Shown here piece by piece: positions 47,077 through 57,185 of a stretch of 64,000 nucleotides of DNA; position 1 is the first letter of the stretch; each line of letters starts with the position of its first letter. The notes beneath the pieces were generated by a model. It made no database searches. It was not told where the DNA came from and saw only the letters and a list, made by a program, of their open reading frames with translations. The position numbers and the translations under genes are program-made. Location of the stretch: assembly GCF_030056795.1 (NCBI RefSeq), contig NZ_JASHKQ010000008.1, forward strand, positions 116,532 through 180,531, in the 5' to 3' direction. This DNA is from Rhodococcus sp. IEGM 1381. GTDB taxonomy: Bacteria; Actinomycetota; Actinomycetes; Mycobacteriales; Mycobacteriaceae.

Positions 47077-48261
47077 ATGAGAATCCTGCACACCTCGGAC
47101 TGGCACATTGGTCGCACCTTTCACGGTGTCGACCTGTTGGCCGATCAAGGCGCTGTGCTCGAGTCCATCGCGGAACTGGTTGCAGCACAATCGATCGATG
47201 TGGTGGTGGTACCGGGCGATATCTACGATCGCGCTGTGCCCAGCGCCGACGCCGTGCTGGTTTGCAATCGCGGGCTGGAGGCAATTCGAGCAGCGGGTGC
47301 CGTCATCGTCGCGACGTCGGGCAACCACGACTCCCCGGCTCGGCTGGGAGCCGGTGCTGCATTCGCTTCGGCGGGAGGCCTGCACCTGATGACTCGGGTG
47401 GGCGATGTCGCCACACCGGTCGTCATCGACGACGAGCACGGCGGCGTTGCGTTCTACGGCATTCCGTATCTCGAGCCGGAGACCACCCGCCTGGAACTGG
47501 ACGTTCCCTCAGCGCGTACCCACGCCGAGGTGCTCGGAGCCGCCATGGATCGCGTCCGCGACGACCTCGAGGCGAGAGCCGCTGCAGGACAACATGTTCG
47601 GTCGGTCGTGCTCGCGCATGCGTTCATCGTCGGTGGTGAGGCGACCGGTTCGGAGCGGTCCATTTCCTCCGGCGGCATCGAAACCGCACCGGCGTCGGCG
47701 TTCGACGGTGTCGACTACGTGGCGCTCGGTCATCTCCATTCTCCGCAGATTCTCACCGACCGAGTGCGGTACTCCGGGTCTCCTCTGCCGTATTCGTTCG
47801 GTGAGCGATCGCACCGCAAGGCCGTCTGGATACTCGAACTCGACGCGAACGGACTCGGCAGGGTCGAGCGGATGGACCTGCCGGTGGTGCGCGGGCTCGC
47901 CCGCATCCAAGGCACGGTCGAAGAATTGCTTTCGGACGCAACCTATTCCGATGTCGAGGATCACTACGTCTCTGCCGTGCTCACCGACGATGTCCGTCCG
48001 GTGGACGCAATGCGACTGCTGCAGCAGCGGTTTCGGCACGCGATACACCTCGAGTGGCGTCGCCCCGAGGGGTCGGGAGAGCTTCGCTACCGCGACCGGG
48101 TGCGCGGTCGCAGTGATCTCGCCATTGCCACCTCGTTCCTGACGGACATGCGTAGCGAGCCAACCGCAGCGGAGTCCGCATTACTGGCCCGCGCCCTGAC
48201 GTCCGTACAGCGTGAGGACGAAGCCACCGATGGCGCTGCTGCAGACCGCGGTGCTGCGTGA
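47077..48261 (+). CDS. sbcD: exonuclease SbcCD, nuclease subunit SbcD
   Basis: A 394-residue Mre11-type metallophosphoesterase nuclease. Metal motifs are HTSDWHIG, VPGDIYDRA, TSGNHD, LAHAFI and ALGHLHSP. It acts with SbcC on DNA hairpins, protein-blocked ends and double-strand breaks. The ATG at 47077 opens directly into MRILHTSDWHIGR; the open frame 137 codons upstream is antisense to rmuC. The GTG of sbcC overlaps its stop (GTGA). Confidence 0.95.
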   Translation: MRILHTSDWHIGRTFHGVDLLADQGAVLESIAELVAAQSIDVVVVPGDIYDRAVPSADAVLVCNRGLEAIRAAGAVIVATSGNHDSPARLGAGAAFASAGGLHLMTRVGDVATPVVIDDEHGGVAFYGIPYLEPETTRLELDVPSARTHAEVLGAAMDRVRDDLEARAAAGQHVRSVVLAHAFIVGGEATGSERSISSGGIETAPASAFDGVDYVALGHLHSPQILTDRVRYSGSPLPYSFGERSHRKAVWILELDANGLGRVERMDLPVVRGLARIQGTVEELLSDATYSDVEDHYVSAVLTDDVRPVDAMRLLQQRFRHAIHLEWRRPEGSGELRYRDRVRGRSDLAIATSFLTDMRSEPTAAESALLARALTSVQREDEATDGAAADRGAA

Positions 48262-51200
48262 GGCTGCATTCACTCGAGATCACCGCTTTCGGACCCTTCG
48301 CGGGTACCGAGACGGTCGATTTCGATGCTCTCGGAGCCGATGGGCTCTTCTTGTTGCACGGGCACACGGGGGCCGGCAAGACAACGGTTCTCGACGCTGT
48401 GGCGTTTGCCCTGTACGGAACCGTGCCCGGAGCGCGTCGAGAGGGCAAGCGACTGCTGTCCGACCACGCGGCCGTGGGAGCGGTACCGAAGGTGACCCTC
48501 GAGGCGACCCTCGGGGGTCGGCGCATCCGAATTGTGCGCAGTCCGGAGTTCCTACGCCCCAAGCTCAGAAGCACCGGAACCACCAAGCAACACGCCAAAG
48601 CCAGTCTCACCTGGCTCGACGGTCACCGGCAGAACCTCACCCGGCTGAGCGAGATCGGCGACGCCGTCAACGCGTTGCTGGGAATGAGCGCCGACCAGTT
48701 CTTTCAGGTGGTGCTGTTGCCGCAGGGTGAGTTCGCGCGATTCCTGCGAGCCGACAGTGACGAGCGCGGGAGCCTGCTCGAAAGGCTCTTCGACACAGGC
48801 CGTTTCGGTGACGTCGAAGAGTGGTTCGCGCGGCGCCGCCGAGAGTTGGCCGCCGATCTCGCCGATGCCCACCACAACATCGACATCATGTTCGGGAGGG
48901 TATCGCAGGCATCGGGAGTGCCGGAGCCCGTCGCCGACGACCGCGAACAACAGGACCCGCTCGACTGGGCGGCCGACGTCCTGGCGGACGCTCGCCAGAA
49001 TCGGACTCTGGCTCAGGGGCGCGCGGTGCTGGTCGACGCGGCAGCTCGGCGTGCATCCGAGGCGCTGGCTCAGGCCACGATCGTTCTGGATCTGCAGCGC
49101 CGACGTGCTCTCGCCGAGGGGCAACTCGCGCAGCACCACGACGGGGAGTCGGCCCGAGCAGCGCGCAGAACCGAGCTGGCCGACTCCGCGGCCGCAGGAC
49201 CGATCGCCGACGCAGCTGCTGACCTGTCCCTGGCACGTGCGGCGGGCGGGGCGGCTACCGCCGCGCTTGCAGCAGCCGAGCGCGAGCTACCGACGTCGCT
49301 GGCGGGGCAGCGGTTTCACGATGCACTGCATTGGCCACCCGCGCCGGGCGATCCTGCGGACGAGCGCACCGTCGTCGCGCAGTTCGTGCGCGACTGGACC
49401 ACCGACGTCGCAAGAATGCAGGCGTTGCTCGGCGTCGTACGCGAAGCAGACAAGCTCGACGGTGCCCTTGTCGACTATCGAACACAACAACGCAGCATTG
49501 CAGCGCAGATCGAGCGCACCGAGCAGCGGCAGGCCTCGATGCCGGAGAAGATCGCGGCCGCCGAAGCTCGGACGGCGCGAGCAGAGGCAGCCGCGACACA
49601 GTTGCCGGGCCTCGACGAGCGCTGTGAACGGGCTCGTGCGGCCGCCGAATCCGCCATCGAATTGGTGCGCAAGCGCGCCGCGCTTCTCGAGAGCGAACGT
49701 TCTCGTGACACCGCCGCGGCCGCACACAACACCGCCTGGGAGCACCTACTCGATCTTCGTGAGCGCCGGATCGACGGGATGGCAGCAGAGCTGGCGGCCC
49801 ACTTGAAAGCCGGCGAGCCGTGTCAGGTGTGTGGATCGGCCGCGCATCCTCACCCCGCTGCGGCCTCGACGTCGACGGTGACCAAAACGCAGGAAGACAA
49901 GGCGGCCGCTGCCGAACGTAAGGCAGCTGCCGCCCTCGATCAGGCGGTCGGGGCTGTCGCGGAGGCCAGACTTGCAGTGGACCTGCTGCACGATCGAACC
50001 GGGGGAGCGACTCTCGCGGAGCTGACCCAGGCCCTCGATACCGCAACGAGTTCGGTGCAGGATGCCCGTGTGAGCGCCGCGGATGCCGACCCGGCGAGGG
50101 CGGAACTGAGCCGGCTGCGCCGCGAGACGGACGAACTGACGGTCACGCTCAACAACCTCGTCGCGTCGCGAGTGGCCGTGGACGAGCGAATATCGGCCAC
50201 CGAGGAATCTCTGACGCAGATGCGTGCGTCGGTGTCGCAGGAAGTGGGCGAGGGGGAGTCGCTGATCGATCGAATTGCCGAACGTGAGGCCCTGATCGAC
50301 GGTGCGCGGCGAATCCAGGAGGCGCGGATCGTCTGGCTCGATGCCACCTCGCAGTCCGATGCACTACGCGCCGAGCTCGACCGACGCGTTGCCGCATCGA
50401 GTTTCGGCTCCGTCGAGGCTGCGGCCGGGGCCGTTCTCACCGCCGATCGCGTCGAGCGAATCGAGGCCGAACTCCGCGCCGCCGACGAGCGCCGGGCGCA
50501 TGCCGAACACGTACTGCGTGAGCCCGCCATCGTTGCCGTCGCCGGGCATGCGCCGGTGGACCTGGATCCGCTGCGACAGGCGTGTACGGAGCTCGACCGC
50601 CAGGTCAGATCCGCGGCCGCCACGGTAGCGGAATGCCGAAGGCGCGCAGACGATCTGGAACGGCTGATCGCCGAACTGTCGACTGCGGCCGAGGCCATCG
50701 CACCGCAACGCGCGGAATTCGACGAGCTCGCCAACCTGGCGGACGTCGTGGCCGGGCGGGGTCAGAATGCCAGGAAGATGTCGCTGCGATCCTATGTCCT
50801 CGCGTCCCGGCTCGAGGACGTCGCGGAGTCGGCCTCTGCGCGACTGCGTCGGATGTCCTCGGGGCGATACGAATTCGTCCATTCCGACGACGCGGGTGCT
50901 CGCGGCAAGCGCGGTGGCCTCGGCCTCGACATCCGCGACGATTACACCGGCGTCGTGCGCTCGGCGAAGACCCTCTCCGGCGGCGAAGCGTTCCTCGCCT
51001 CGCTCGCGCTCGCATTGGGGCTCGCCGACGTCGTGGCTGCCGAATCCGGTGGCGTCGTACTCGACACCATGTTCATCGACGAGGGGTTCGGCACGCTCGA
51101 TGCCGACACTCTCGAGCAGGTGATGGCCGTCCTCGACGAACTACGCGCAGGCGGACGCGTCGTCGGCGTCGTCAGTCACGTCGACGAGATGCGCCAGCGC

Positions 51201-51266
51201 ATTCCCAGTCGCCTCTACGTCAAACGGGAGCGCACCGGTTCGACGCTTCAGGTCGTCGCGTCGTGA
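48258..51266 (+). CDS. sbcC: exonuclease SbcCD, ATPase subunit SbcC
   Basis: A 1002-residue Rad50-type SMC-like ATPase. Walker A is GHTGAGKTTVL near the N-terminus, the long coiled-coil arms are interrupted by a CQVCG zinc hook (C522, C525), and the C-terminal lobe has the signature TLSGGEAFLASLALALGLA and Walker B MFIDEGFGTLD. Length is normal. Translationally coupled to sbcD. Its 3' end overlaps the convergent AI-2E-family gene by 19 bp. Confidence 0.95.
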   Translation: MRLHSLEITAFGPFAGTETVDFDALGADGLFLLHGHTGAGKTTVLDAVAFALYGTVPGARREGKRLLSDHAAVGAVPKVTLEATLGGRRIRIVRSPEFLRPKLRSTGTTKQHAKASLTWLDGHRQNLTRLSEIGDAVNALLGMSADQFFQVVLLPQGEFARFLRADSDERGSLLERLFDTGRFGDVEEWFARRRRELAADLADAHHNIDIMFGRVSQASGVPEPVADDREQQDPLDWAADVLADARQNRTLAQGRAVLVDAAARRASEALAQATIVLDLQRRRALAEGQLAQHHDGESARAARRTELADSAAAGPIADAAADLSLARAAGGAATAALAAAERELPTSLAGQRFHDALHWPPAPGDPADERTVVAQFVRDWTTDVARMQALLGVVREADKLDGALVDYRTQQRSIAAQIERTEQRQASMPEKIAAAEARTARAEAAATQLPGLDERCERARAAAESAIELVRKRAALLESERSRDTAAAAHNTAWEHLLDLRERRIDGMAAELAAHLKAGEPCQVCGSAAHPHPAAASTSTVTKTQEDKAAAAERKAAAALDQAVGAVAEARLAVDLLHDRTGGATLAELTQALDTATSSVQDARVSAADADPARAELSRLRRETDELTVTLNNLVASRVAVDERISATEESLTQMRASVSQEVGEGESLIDRIAEREALIDGARRIQEARIVWLDATSQSDALRAELDRRVAASSFGSVEAAAGAVLTADRVERIEAELRAADERRAHAEHVLREPAIVAVAGHAPVDLDPLRQACTELDRQVRSAAATVAECRRRADDLERLIAELSTAAEAIAPQRAEFDELANLADVVAGRGQNARKMSLRSYVLASRLEDVAESASARLRRMSSGRYEFVHSDDAGARGKRGGLGLDIRDDYTGVVRSAKTLSGGEAFLASLALALGLADVVAAESGGVVLDTMFIDEGFGTLDADTLEQVMAVLDELRAGGRVVGVVSHVDEMRQRIPSRLYVKRERTGSTLQVVAS

Positions 51267-52489
51267 CCTGACGCAGGTTTGTCGGACTTCGACTCCTCCT
51301 CGTCGTCCAGACCGGCCTGTTCTTCGGTCAGTCCCTCGGGCGGCGGGATTTCGTCTTCGAGTTCGTCCTGGTCCGGCTCGTTCGAGCGCGCGTCGATCTG
51401 TTCGGACAGGTACCGGATCAGCACCGCGGCAACAGCAGCGGCCGGGACGGCGAGAAATGCACCGATGATGCCGAACAACGAGCTGCCGCCCGCCACCGCG
51501 AGGAGCACGATCGCCGGATGTAGGTTCATGCTTCGACTCTGCAGAATCGGCTGCAGCACATTGCCTTCCAACTGCTGGACCGCGACGATGATGGCGAGCA
51601 CGATCAGCGCCGTCGTCAACCCGTTCGCCACCAGGGCCACGAGAACTGCGAGCGCACCCGCGACGAACGCACCGATGATCGGGATGAAGCCACCGATGAA
51701 CGTCAAGGTCGCCAGTACCAGTGCCAGCGGAACGCCGAGAATGACGAGTCCGACACCGATGAAGATGGCGTCGATGAAACTGACGATGGCCTGCGTTCGG
51801 ATGAACCCGCCGAGCGTCGCCCACATTCGCGAGAGCACCTCGCCCAGATGGTGTCCGGCGCGGCCGCCGGAGAATCCGTGCAGCCACGGCAGGAACTTCG
51901 GTCCGTCCTTGACGAAGAAGAACGTCAGAACCAAGACCAGCGCGAGAGTGACCAGCAACGAACCGGCAGCGGATACTCCGCTGAACACGCCGGTGGCGAT
52001 GACTTCCCCGCTGTCCTGCAGACGCGAGATTATGGCCGACACCGCCGAGTCGATCTGGTCGTCGCCGATGTTCAGCGGCGGACCCTTCAACCAGTCCTGA
52101 ACCTGTGCGATACCGCCGGACGCCTGGTCGACCAACTCGGGAGCCTGCTCGGCGACCGAGGGAACTATCAGGGTGATCACGCCGCAGATGACGACGAAGA
52201 ACACCACGAGCGATACGGACGCGGCCAAGGCGGGAGGAAATCCCAGGCGCATCATCAGCTTCGCCGGCGGCCACAACACCGTCGCGACGATCACCCCGAG
52301 CAGCACCGGCAGCAGGATCACCCAGAGATGCCCGATCAGCCAGCCCAACACCCACGCTCCGGCGGCGATCGAAACCAGGATGAGCGACCATTTGGCGAGC
52401 CACAGGCCGCCGACCCCGATGAGGTCCCCGCGGTCCTTGTCGGACTTGGCGGATGCCGTGGATTTTCCTGGCACTGCCGATTCGGTCAC
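51248..52489 (-). CDS. AI-2E family transporter (PerM/YdiK-like permease)
   Basis: A 413-residue membrane protein of the AI-2E/UPF0118 exporter family with about eight helices, including the conserved FIDAIFIGVGLVILGVPLALVLATLTFIGGF stretch (spread over two helices) and GNVLQPILQSRSMNLHPAIVLLAV. The acidic C-terminal tail (about 370-413) is disordered. GTG 52489 has GAGGAAG upstream; longer frames run into the ogt gene. Substrate unknown; the AI-2 name comes from a distant homologue (TqsA). Confidence 0.85.
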   Translation of the reverse strand: MTESAVPGKSTASAKSDKDRGDLIGVGGLWLAKWSLILVSIAAGAWVLGWLIGHLWVILLPVLLGVIVATVLWPPAKLMMRLGFPPALAASVSLVVFFVVICGVITLIVPSVAEQAPELVDQASGGIAQVQDWLKGPPLNIGDDQIDSAVSAIISRLQDSGEVIATGVFSGVSAAGSLLVTLALVLVLTFFFVKDGPKFLPWLHGFSGGRAGHHLGEVLSRMWATLGGFIRTQAIVSFIDAIFIGVGLVILGVPLALVLATLTFIGGFIPIIGAFVAGALAVLVALVANGLTTALIVLAIIVAVQQLEGNVLQPILQSRSMNLHPAIVLLAVAGGSSLFGIIGAFLAVPAAAVAAVLIRYLSEQIDARSNEPDQDELEDEIPPPEGLTEEQAGLDDEEESKSDKPASGHDATT

Positions 52490-52584
52490 TGTGGCTTCCT
52501 CACATTCGGCGGATGGCGGATCGTGAAGAACCATAACGCCCGGGACCGGTCGACTGTGGAACACCGCCTCCCGACGCGAGCTGG

Positions 52585-53085
52585 TCAGGCTGCCTCGTGC
52601 GCCAACAGCCATTTCTTCGCGGGCAGTCCCCAGCGGAATCCGCCGAGAGCGCCGCCGATGCGGACCACTCGGTGACACGGTACGAACAGCGCGGCGGCGT
52701 TGCGCGCACAGGCTGACGCCGCACCGCGGATGGCTGCGGGTCGGCCCGAGAGCTCCGCGAAGTGGGAGTAGGTCACCGGAGCACCGGGTTCGACGGTGCG
52801 CAGTACATCCCAGGCGTGCATCAGGAATTCGCCGGACCGTTGCGCGACGGGCACATCGTCGATGCGATCGAGTTCGCCGCGGTGGTAGGCGTCGACAGCT
52901 GCAGTGACGGTACCGAGATCGGCGGCGCTACGAACGGTGTCGGGTCGCATCGTGGGGTGAATCAAGATTCGCAGTTCTTCGGTATCAGCCGTCCAGCCCG
53001 ACGCGAGCACGCGCTGATCGTCGTCGACGATGGTGGTGAACGGGCCGATCGGGGTGTCCTGGGTAGCGGCAATACCGGTAGTCAT
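52585..53085 (-). CDS. ogt: methylated-DNA--protein-cysteine methyltransferase
   Basis: A 166-residue suicide methyltransferase that repairs O6-methylguanine by transfer to its own cysteine. The PCHRV active site gives C137; GAPVTYSHFAELSGRP and the helix-turn-helix region precede it, and RWGLPAKKWLLAHE ends the protein. Its ATG overlaps the stop of the upstream ada-alkA gene (ATGA). Together the two supply the functions that E. coli splits between Ada and AlkA. Confidence 0.94.
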   Translation of the reverse strand: MTTGIAATQDTPIGPFTTIVDDDQRVLASGWTADTEELRILIHPTMRPDTVRSAADLGTVTAAVDAYHRGELDRIDDVPVAQRSGEFLMHAWDVLRTVEPGAPVTYSHFAELSGRPAAIRGAASACARNAAALFVPCHRVVRIGGALGGFRWGLPAKKWLLAHEAA

Positions 53086-54548
53086 GGCTGTCTTCTTTCC
53101 AGTGCGGTGATCCATAGGTGCATAGAGACGTACGAACGCCACGGAGCCCAGCGAGCCGAATTCTTCAACGAAATGTCCAGCGCAGCTGCGCCTTGGCGTA
53201 CGACCAGGTCGGTGTCGAGCAGAACATCGGGATCGCCGAGTAGCCGCATCACGACGTAGCGAGCGGTCCACGGTCCGATGCCTTTGAGTGCCAGCAATTC
53301 TCGCTCCAGCTCGCGACCCTCGCGCGCGGGATGCAGTTCGACGGTTCCCGACGCGATGGCGTCGGCGACGCGGATGACGGTCTGCACGCGGGCCGCAGGG
53401 CCGGTGAGAACCTCGTGACCGCGTTCGGCGATGACGGCGGGTTCGGGAAACAACCTGGTGACGGTTCCGTCGCCCAGGTCCAGTGGTGCGCCGAGCGCGT
53501 CGACGAGCCGGGCGGTGTGGGTGGCCGCAGCCTTGAGGGAGATCTGTTGCCCGATCACGGTGCGCAGCAACATCTCTGCGCCGTCGACCACCCCGAGTGC
53601 CCGAATCCCTGGGTGGGCCTCCACACTCGGAGCCAACTGTGGGTCGGTGCGCAGGGCCTCGTCGACGGCAAGCGGATCGGCGTCGAGGTCGAGCAGGTGT
53701 CGAATTCGGGCGACGGTCGGAGCGAGGTCCCGCATATCCTGCAATGTCACTGCGGCACTGACGAATCCATCCATCACTCGCAGTGCCACCAATCCGCCGG
53801 CGTGCGGCAGGCTCAGTGATCGGACGTATTCCCCGTCGTCGGAGAACGATTCGATGCCCTCGACCACGTGACCTCGAAGGAACCACTCGATCCAGCCGCG
53901 GTCCAACGGCTGGCGGTAGGGCAGTCTCAAGGTGACCGTTCCACCGGCGGTTGTCACCGCGGTGCGGTGGGCCTCTCGGCGCAGCGTCGACGGATCGACG
54001 GCGAACACTTCCTTGACGGTGTCGTTGAACTGCCGGACGCTGGAAAAGCCTGCAGCGAAAGCGATATCGGCCATCGACATGTCGGTGGTCTGAATCAATG
54101 TGCGGGCGGTGTGCGCTCGGTGCGCGCGGGCCAACGCCAGCGGGCCGGCACCGACCTCGGCCGTCAACACCCGAGTCAATTGCCTGCTCGAGTAGCCGAG
54201 GGTACTGGCGAGGCCGTCGACGCCGCCGCGCTCGACGGCCCCGTCGGAGATCAGTCGCATCGCGCGAGAGCTGAGATCCGAGTGGATGTTCCACCGCGGG
54301 GAACCGGGGGTCGCGTCGGGCTGGCAGCGGCGGCAGGCGCGGTAGCCGGATTGTTGAGCCGCCGCTGCGGTGGCCAGGAACGAGACGTTGTCCGGCTTGG
54401 GTGTCCGAGCCGGACAGGACGGGCGGCAGTAGATGCCGGTGGTGGATACGGCGGTGAAGAACTGGCCGTCGAACCGTGCGTCACGCGAGGAGACCGCGCG
54501 ATAACACCGATCGAAGTCCAATTCTTGCACCTGCCGTTCGCTGCTCAT
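53082..54548 (-). CDS. Ada-type methyl-phosphotriester sensor/AraC regulator fused to AlkA glycosylase
   Basis: A 488-residue fusion. Residues 1-80 are the Ada N-domain with four zinc cysteines C41, C45, C72, C75 (C41 the likely methyl acceptor). About 88-185 is an AraC helix-turn-helix (GFSSVRQFNDTVKEVF). About 195-488 is 3-methyladenine glycosylase II with the helix-hairpin-helix LLALKGIGPWTARYV and the catalytic Asp downstream (LLDTDL). It should sense alkylation, activate its operon and excise alkylated bases. Such AdaA-AlkA fusions are known in mycobacteria; the O6-alkylguanine domain is the separate ogt gene. Confidence 0.92.
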   Translation of the reverse strand: MSSERQVQELDFDRCYRAVSSRDARFDGQFFTAVSTTGIYCRPSCPARTPKPDNVSFLATAAAAQQSGYRACRRCQPDATPGSPRWNIHSDLSSRAMRLISDGAVERGGVDGLASTLGYSSRQLTRVLTAEVGAGPLALARAHRAHTARTLIQTTDMSMADIAFAAGFSSVRQFNDTVKEVFAVDPSTLRREAHRTAVTTAGGTVTLRLPYRQPLDRGWIEWFLRGHVVEGIESFSDDGEYVRSLSLPHAGGLVALRVMDGFVSAAVTLQDMRDLAPTVARIRHLLDLDADPLAVDEALRTDPQLAPSVEAHPGIRALGVVDGAEMLLRTVIGQQISLKAAATHTARLVDALGAPLDLGDGTVTRLFPEPAVIAERGHEVLTGPAARVQTVIRVADAIASGTVELHPAREGRELERELLALKGIGPWTARYVVMRLLGDPDVLLDTDLVVRQGAAALDISLKNSARWAPWRSYVSMHLWITALERRQP

Positions 54549-54605
54549 GTACCTACTGTGTCAGCGCGATGCCGCCAGTGCTAGCGGGAATCGGACGTGG
54601 CTGCG

Positions 54606-54776
54606 TCAGCAGCAGCGTGCCCCCGGATTTCGGTCTGCTTCTGCGTGCCGGTCCTTCCAGTACTGACGCACGGTCGGTGGTTCCTGGCCCGGATGGTGAC
54701 GAGCCAGGTGGGCGACGTACCGGTCGTAATCATGGTCGCCCATCACCGAGGTGATCCACCACCACAGCCCGCGCAT
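54606..54776 (-). CDS. YbdD/YjiX family (DUF466) small protein
   Basis: A 56-residue protein, easily missed because of its size. It starts MRGLWWWITSVMGDHDYDRY, continues VAHLARHHPGQEPPTVRQYW and ends in GARCC, as do E. coli YbdD and YjiX. The ATG directly follows the cstA stop (TAGATG), so translation is coupled. In enterobacteria these proteins accompany the CstA/BtsT pyruvate or peptide transporters and are needed for their function. The invariant C-terminal Cys-Cys is present. Confidence 0.9.
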   Translation of the reverse strand: MRGLWWWITSVMGDHDYDRYVAHLARHHPGQEPPTVRQYWKDRHAEADRNPGARCC

Positions 54777-57050
54777 CTAGTGCGCCGATCCGGGTCTACG
54801 GACGGTGCCCGCGTCGATCAGCTCGTCCCACTCGGCCTGGATCTTCTTCTCGGCCGGGGTGAGGACGAATCCGGCGGGGCCGAAGATCTTCGACGGCACC
54901 TCGGGCTCTTCGTTGTCCGGTAGGTCGTCTCCGCGAACGGCCCTGATGCACACCCACACTCCGGCGATCACGACGACCAGGACGAGTACCGCGAAGATGA
55001 TCGACAACGTGCCCTGGATGAAGGTGTTGCGGATGACGGCGTCGATGGCCTCGGGTGTCTTGGCACTGCCGAACTCGGTCAAACCCTGCGCCTTGGCGTC
55101 GCGGAACTGCGAGTGCTGAGTCCAGTAGCCGATGGCCGGAATCGAGGAGAAGATCTTCTGGTACGACGCCGTCATCGTGACGATCAGGTCCCAGGCGAGC
55201 GGAATACCGGGAATCCAGGCCCACTTGTAGAGGCCGCGTTTGACGACGATGACCATGACCACCGTCAGTGCGATCGCCGCGAGCAACTGGTTGGCGATAC
55301 CGAACAGCGGGAACAGGGTGTTGATGCCGCCCAGTGGATCGGTGACGCCCATGAGAAGGATTGCGCCCCAGGCTGCGACGACGATCAGCGAGCAGATCCA
55401 CGCGCCGGGACGCCAGGACGGGTCCTTGAACTTCTTGGCCGAGTCTCCGGGCAGGTTGCCGATGCTGTCGGAGAGCATGAAGCGTGCGACGCGGGTGCCG
55501 GCGTCGACCGTGGTGAGGATGAACAGGGCCTCGAACATGATCGCGAAGTGGTACCAGAACGACTTGAGTGATTCGCCGCCGAACACCTGGTGCAGTACCT
55601 CGGACATACCGAACGCGAGGGTCGGTGCGCCACCGGTGCGGGAGATGATCGAGTCCTCGCCCACATCGGCTGCGGCCTGGCTCAATTCGGCCGGGGTGAT
55701 GTCTCCGCCGCTCAATCCAAGTCCGTTGACGTACGGCGCAGCGGCCTCAGGAGTGCCGCCGGTCAGCGTGGCCGGTGCGTTCAGTGCGAAGTAGATGTGC
55801 TGATCGAGAACGCATGCGGTGATGAGCGCCATGATGGCGACGAACGACTCGGTGAGCATGCCGCCGTAGCCGATCATCCGCATCTGCTTTTCCTTCTCGA
55901 GCAACTTCGGCGTGGTGCCGGAGGAGATCAGAGCGTGGAAACCGGAGAGTGCACCGCATGCGATGGTGATGAACAGGAACGGGAACAGTGATCCCGCGAA
56001 TGCCGGGCCGTTGCCCTCGGTGGCGAAGCTCGTCATGGCGGGCATCTGAATCTCAGGGCGCGCGATGAGAATGCCGACGGCCAGCAGTGCGATGGTGCCG
56101 ACCTTCATGAACGTCGACAGGTAATCGCGTGGTGCGAGCAGCAGCCAGACCGGCAGGATGCAGGCGAGCAGGCCGTAGCCGATCAGCAACCAGGCGACGG
56201 TCACCTTGGAGAGGGTGAACCAGTCGGTGCCCCACTCGGTTTCGGCAACCCAGCCGCCGGCGACGATGGCAAGCAGCAGTAGGACGACACCGATGAGCGA
56301 GACCTCGGTGACGTTGCCCGGTCGCAGGAAGCGCAGGTACACGCCCATGAACAGTGCGATCGGGATGGTCAGCGCGATGGAGAACACGCCCCACGGGCTC
56401 TCGGCCAGTGCGTTGACGACGACGAGCGCGAGCACCGCGATCAGGATGATCATGATGACGAACACCGCAACGAGAGCCGCGGTTCCGCCGACGGCCCCGA
56501 GTTCGTCGCGGGCCATCTGGCCGAGGCTGCGGCCGTTGCGTCGCGTCGAGATCCACAGCACCAGGAAGTCCTGGACGGCACCGGCGAACACGACGCCGAT
56601 GATGATCCACATCGTGCCGGGCAAGTAGCCCATCTGGGCGGCGAGCACTGGTCCGACGAGGGGGCCGGCTCCGGCGATTGCGGCGAAGTGGTGGCCGAAC
56701 AACACCCGACGATCGGTCGGCATGTAGTCCTTGCCGTTTTCCAGAATCTCGGCCGGTGTCGCTCTGTCGTCGCGAGGAAAGACGATCTTGCGTTCGATCA
56801 ACCTGGCGTAGAAGCGAAACGCGAAGATGTAGGTGCAGACGGCGGCGATGACGAACCAGACGGCGTTGGGGTTCTCCCCGCGCACGATGGCGATGATCGT
56901 CCAGGCGACGCCGCCGAGTAGGCCGATCGCGACGAGCATCAGACGCTTTGCCGTGGTCATCGGATGTGACTCGACGACGCCGACGGGTGGTAGGTCGGGA
57001 TCTGTCTTCAGCAGTTCGACGTGTGGATCGTCGGGTGCTTTCAGTGACAT
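54777..57050 (-). CDS. cstA: carbon starvation protein A (CstA/BtsT-type transporter)
   Basis: A 757-residue transporter with about 16-18 membrane helices. Family landmarks: FGHHFAAIAGAGPLVGPVLAAQMGY near the N-terminus, FLVLWISTRRNGRSLGQMARDELG, GFHALISSGTTPKLL and LFGIANQLLAAIAL. Family members take up pyruvate or peptides during carbon limitation. The ATG at 57050 (MSLKAP) follows GGAG at a reasonable spacing; ATG 57065 and a start at 57089 are alternatives. The coupled ybdD gene lies downstream. Confidence 0.92.
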   Translation of the reverse strand: MSLKAPDDPHVELLKTDPDLPPVGVVESHPMTTAKRLMLVAIGLLGGVAWTIIAIVRGENPNAVWFVIAAVCTYIFAFRFYARLIERKIVFPRDDRATPAEILENGKDYMPTDRRVLFGHHFAAIAGAGPLVGPVLAAQMGYLPGTMWIIIGVVFAGAVQDFLVLWISTRRNGRSLGQMARDELGAVGGTAALVAVFVIMIILIAVLALVVVNALAESPWGVFSIALTIPIALFMGVYLRFLRPGNVTEVSLIGVVLLLLAIVAGGWVAETEWGTDWFTLSKVTVAWLLIGYGLLACILPVWLLLAPRDYLSTFMKVGTIALLAVGILIARPEIQMPAMTSFATEGNGPAFAGSLFPFLFITIACGALSGFHALISSGTTPKLLEKEKQMRMIGYGGMLTESFVAIMALITACVLDQHIYFALNAPATLTGGTPEAAAPYVNGLGLSGGDITPAELSQAAADVGEDSIISRTGGAPTLAFGMSEVLHQVFGGESLKSFWYHFAIMFEALFILTTVDAGTRVARFMLSDSIGNLPGDSAKKFKDPSWRPGAWICSLIVVAAWGAILLMGVTDPLGGINTLFPLFGIANQLLAAIALTVVMVIVVKRGLYKWAWIPGIPLAWDLIVTMTASYQKIFSSIPAIGYWTQHSQFRDAKAQGLTEFGSAKTPEAIDAVIRNTFIQGTLSIIFAVLVLVVVIAGVWVCIRAVRGDDLPDNEEPEVPSKIFGPAGFVLTPAEKKIQAEWDELIDAGTVRRPGSAH

Positions 57051-57185
57051 GTGTGGGGTCTCCATGATCGCAGGTGTGACTGCGATCACCCTATGTGGGC
57101 AGCCGGTGCCCGTCCGCGAATCGACGCATCGCGTTGCGCCCGGCGGTCGCTGGAGTGCGACGAACGGAAGATGTTGCCGGGGGCG

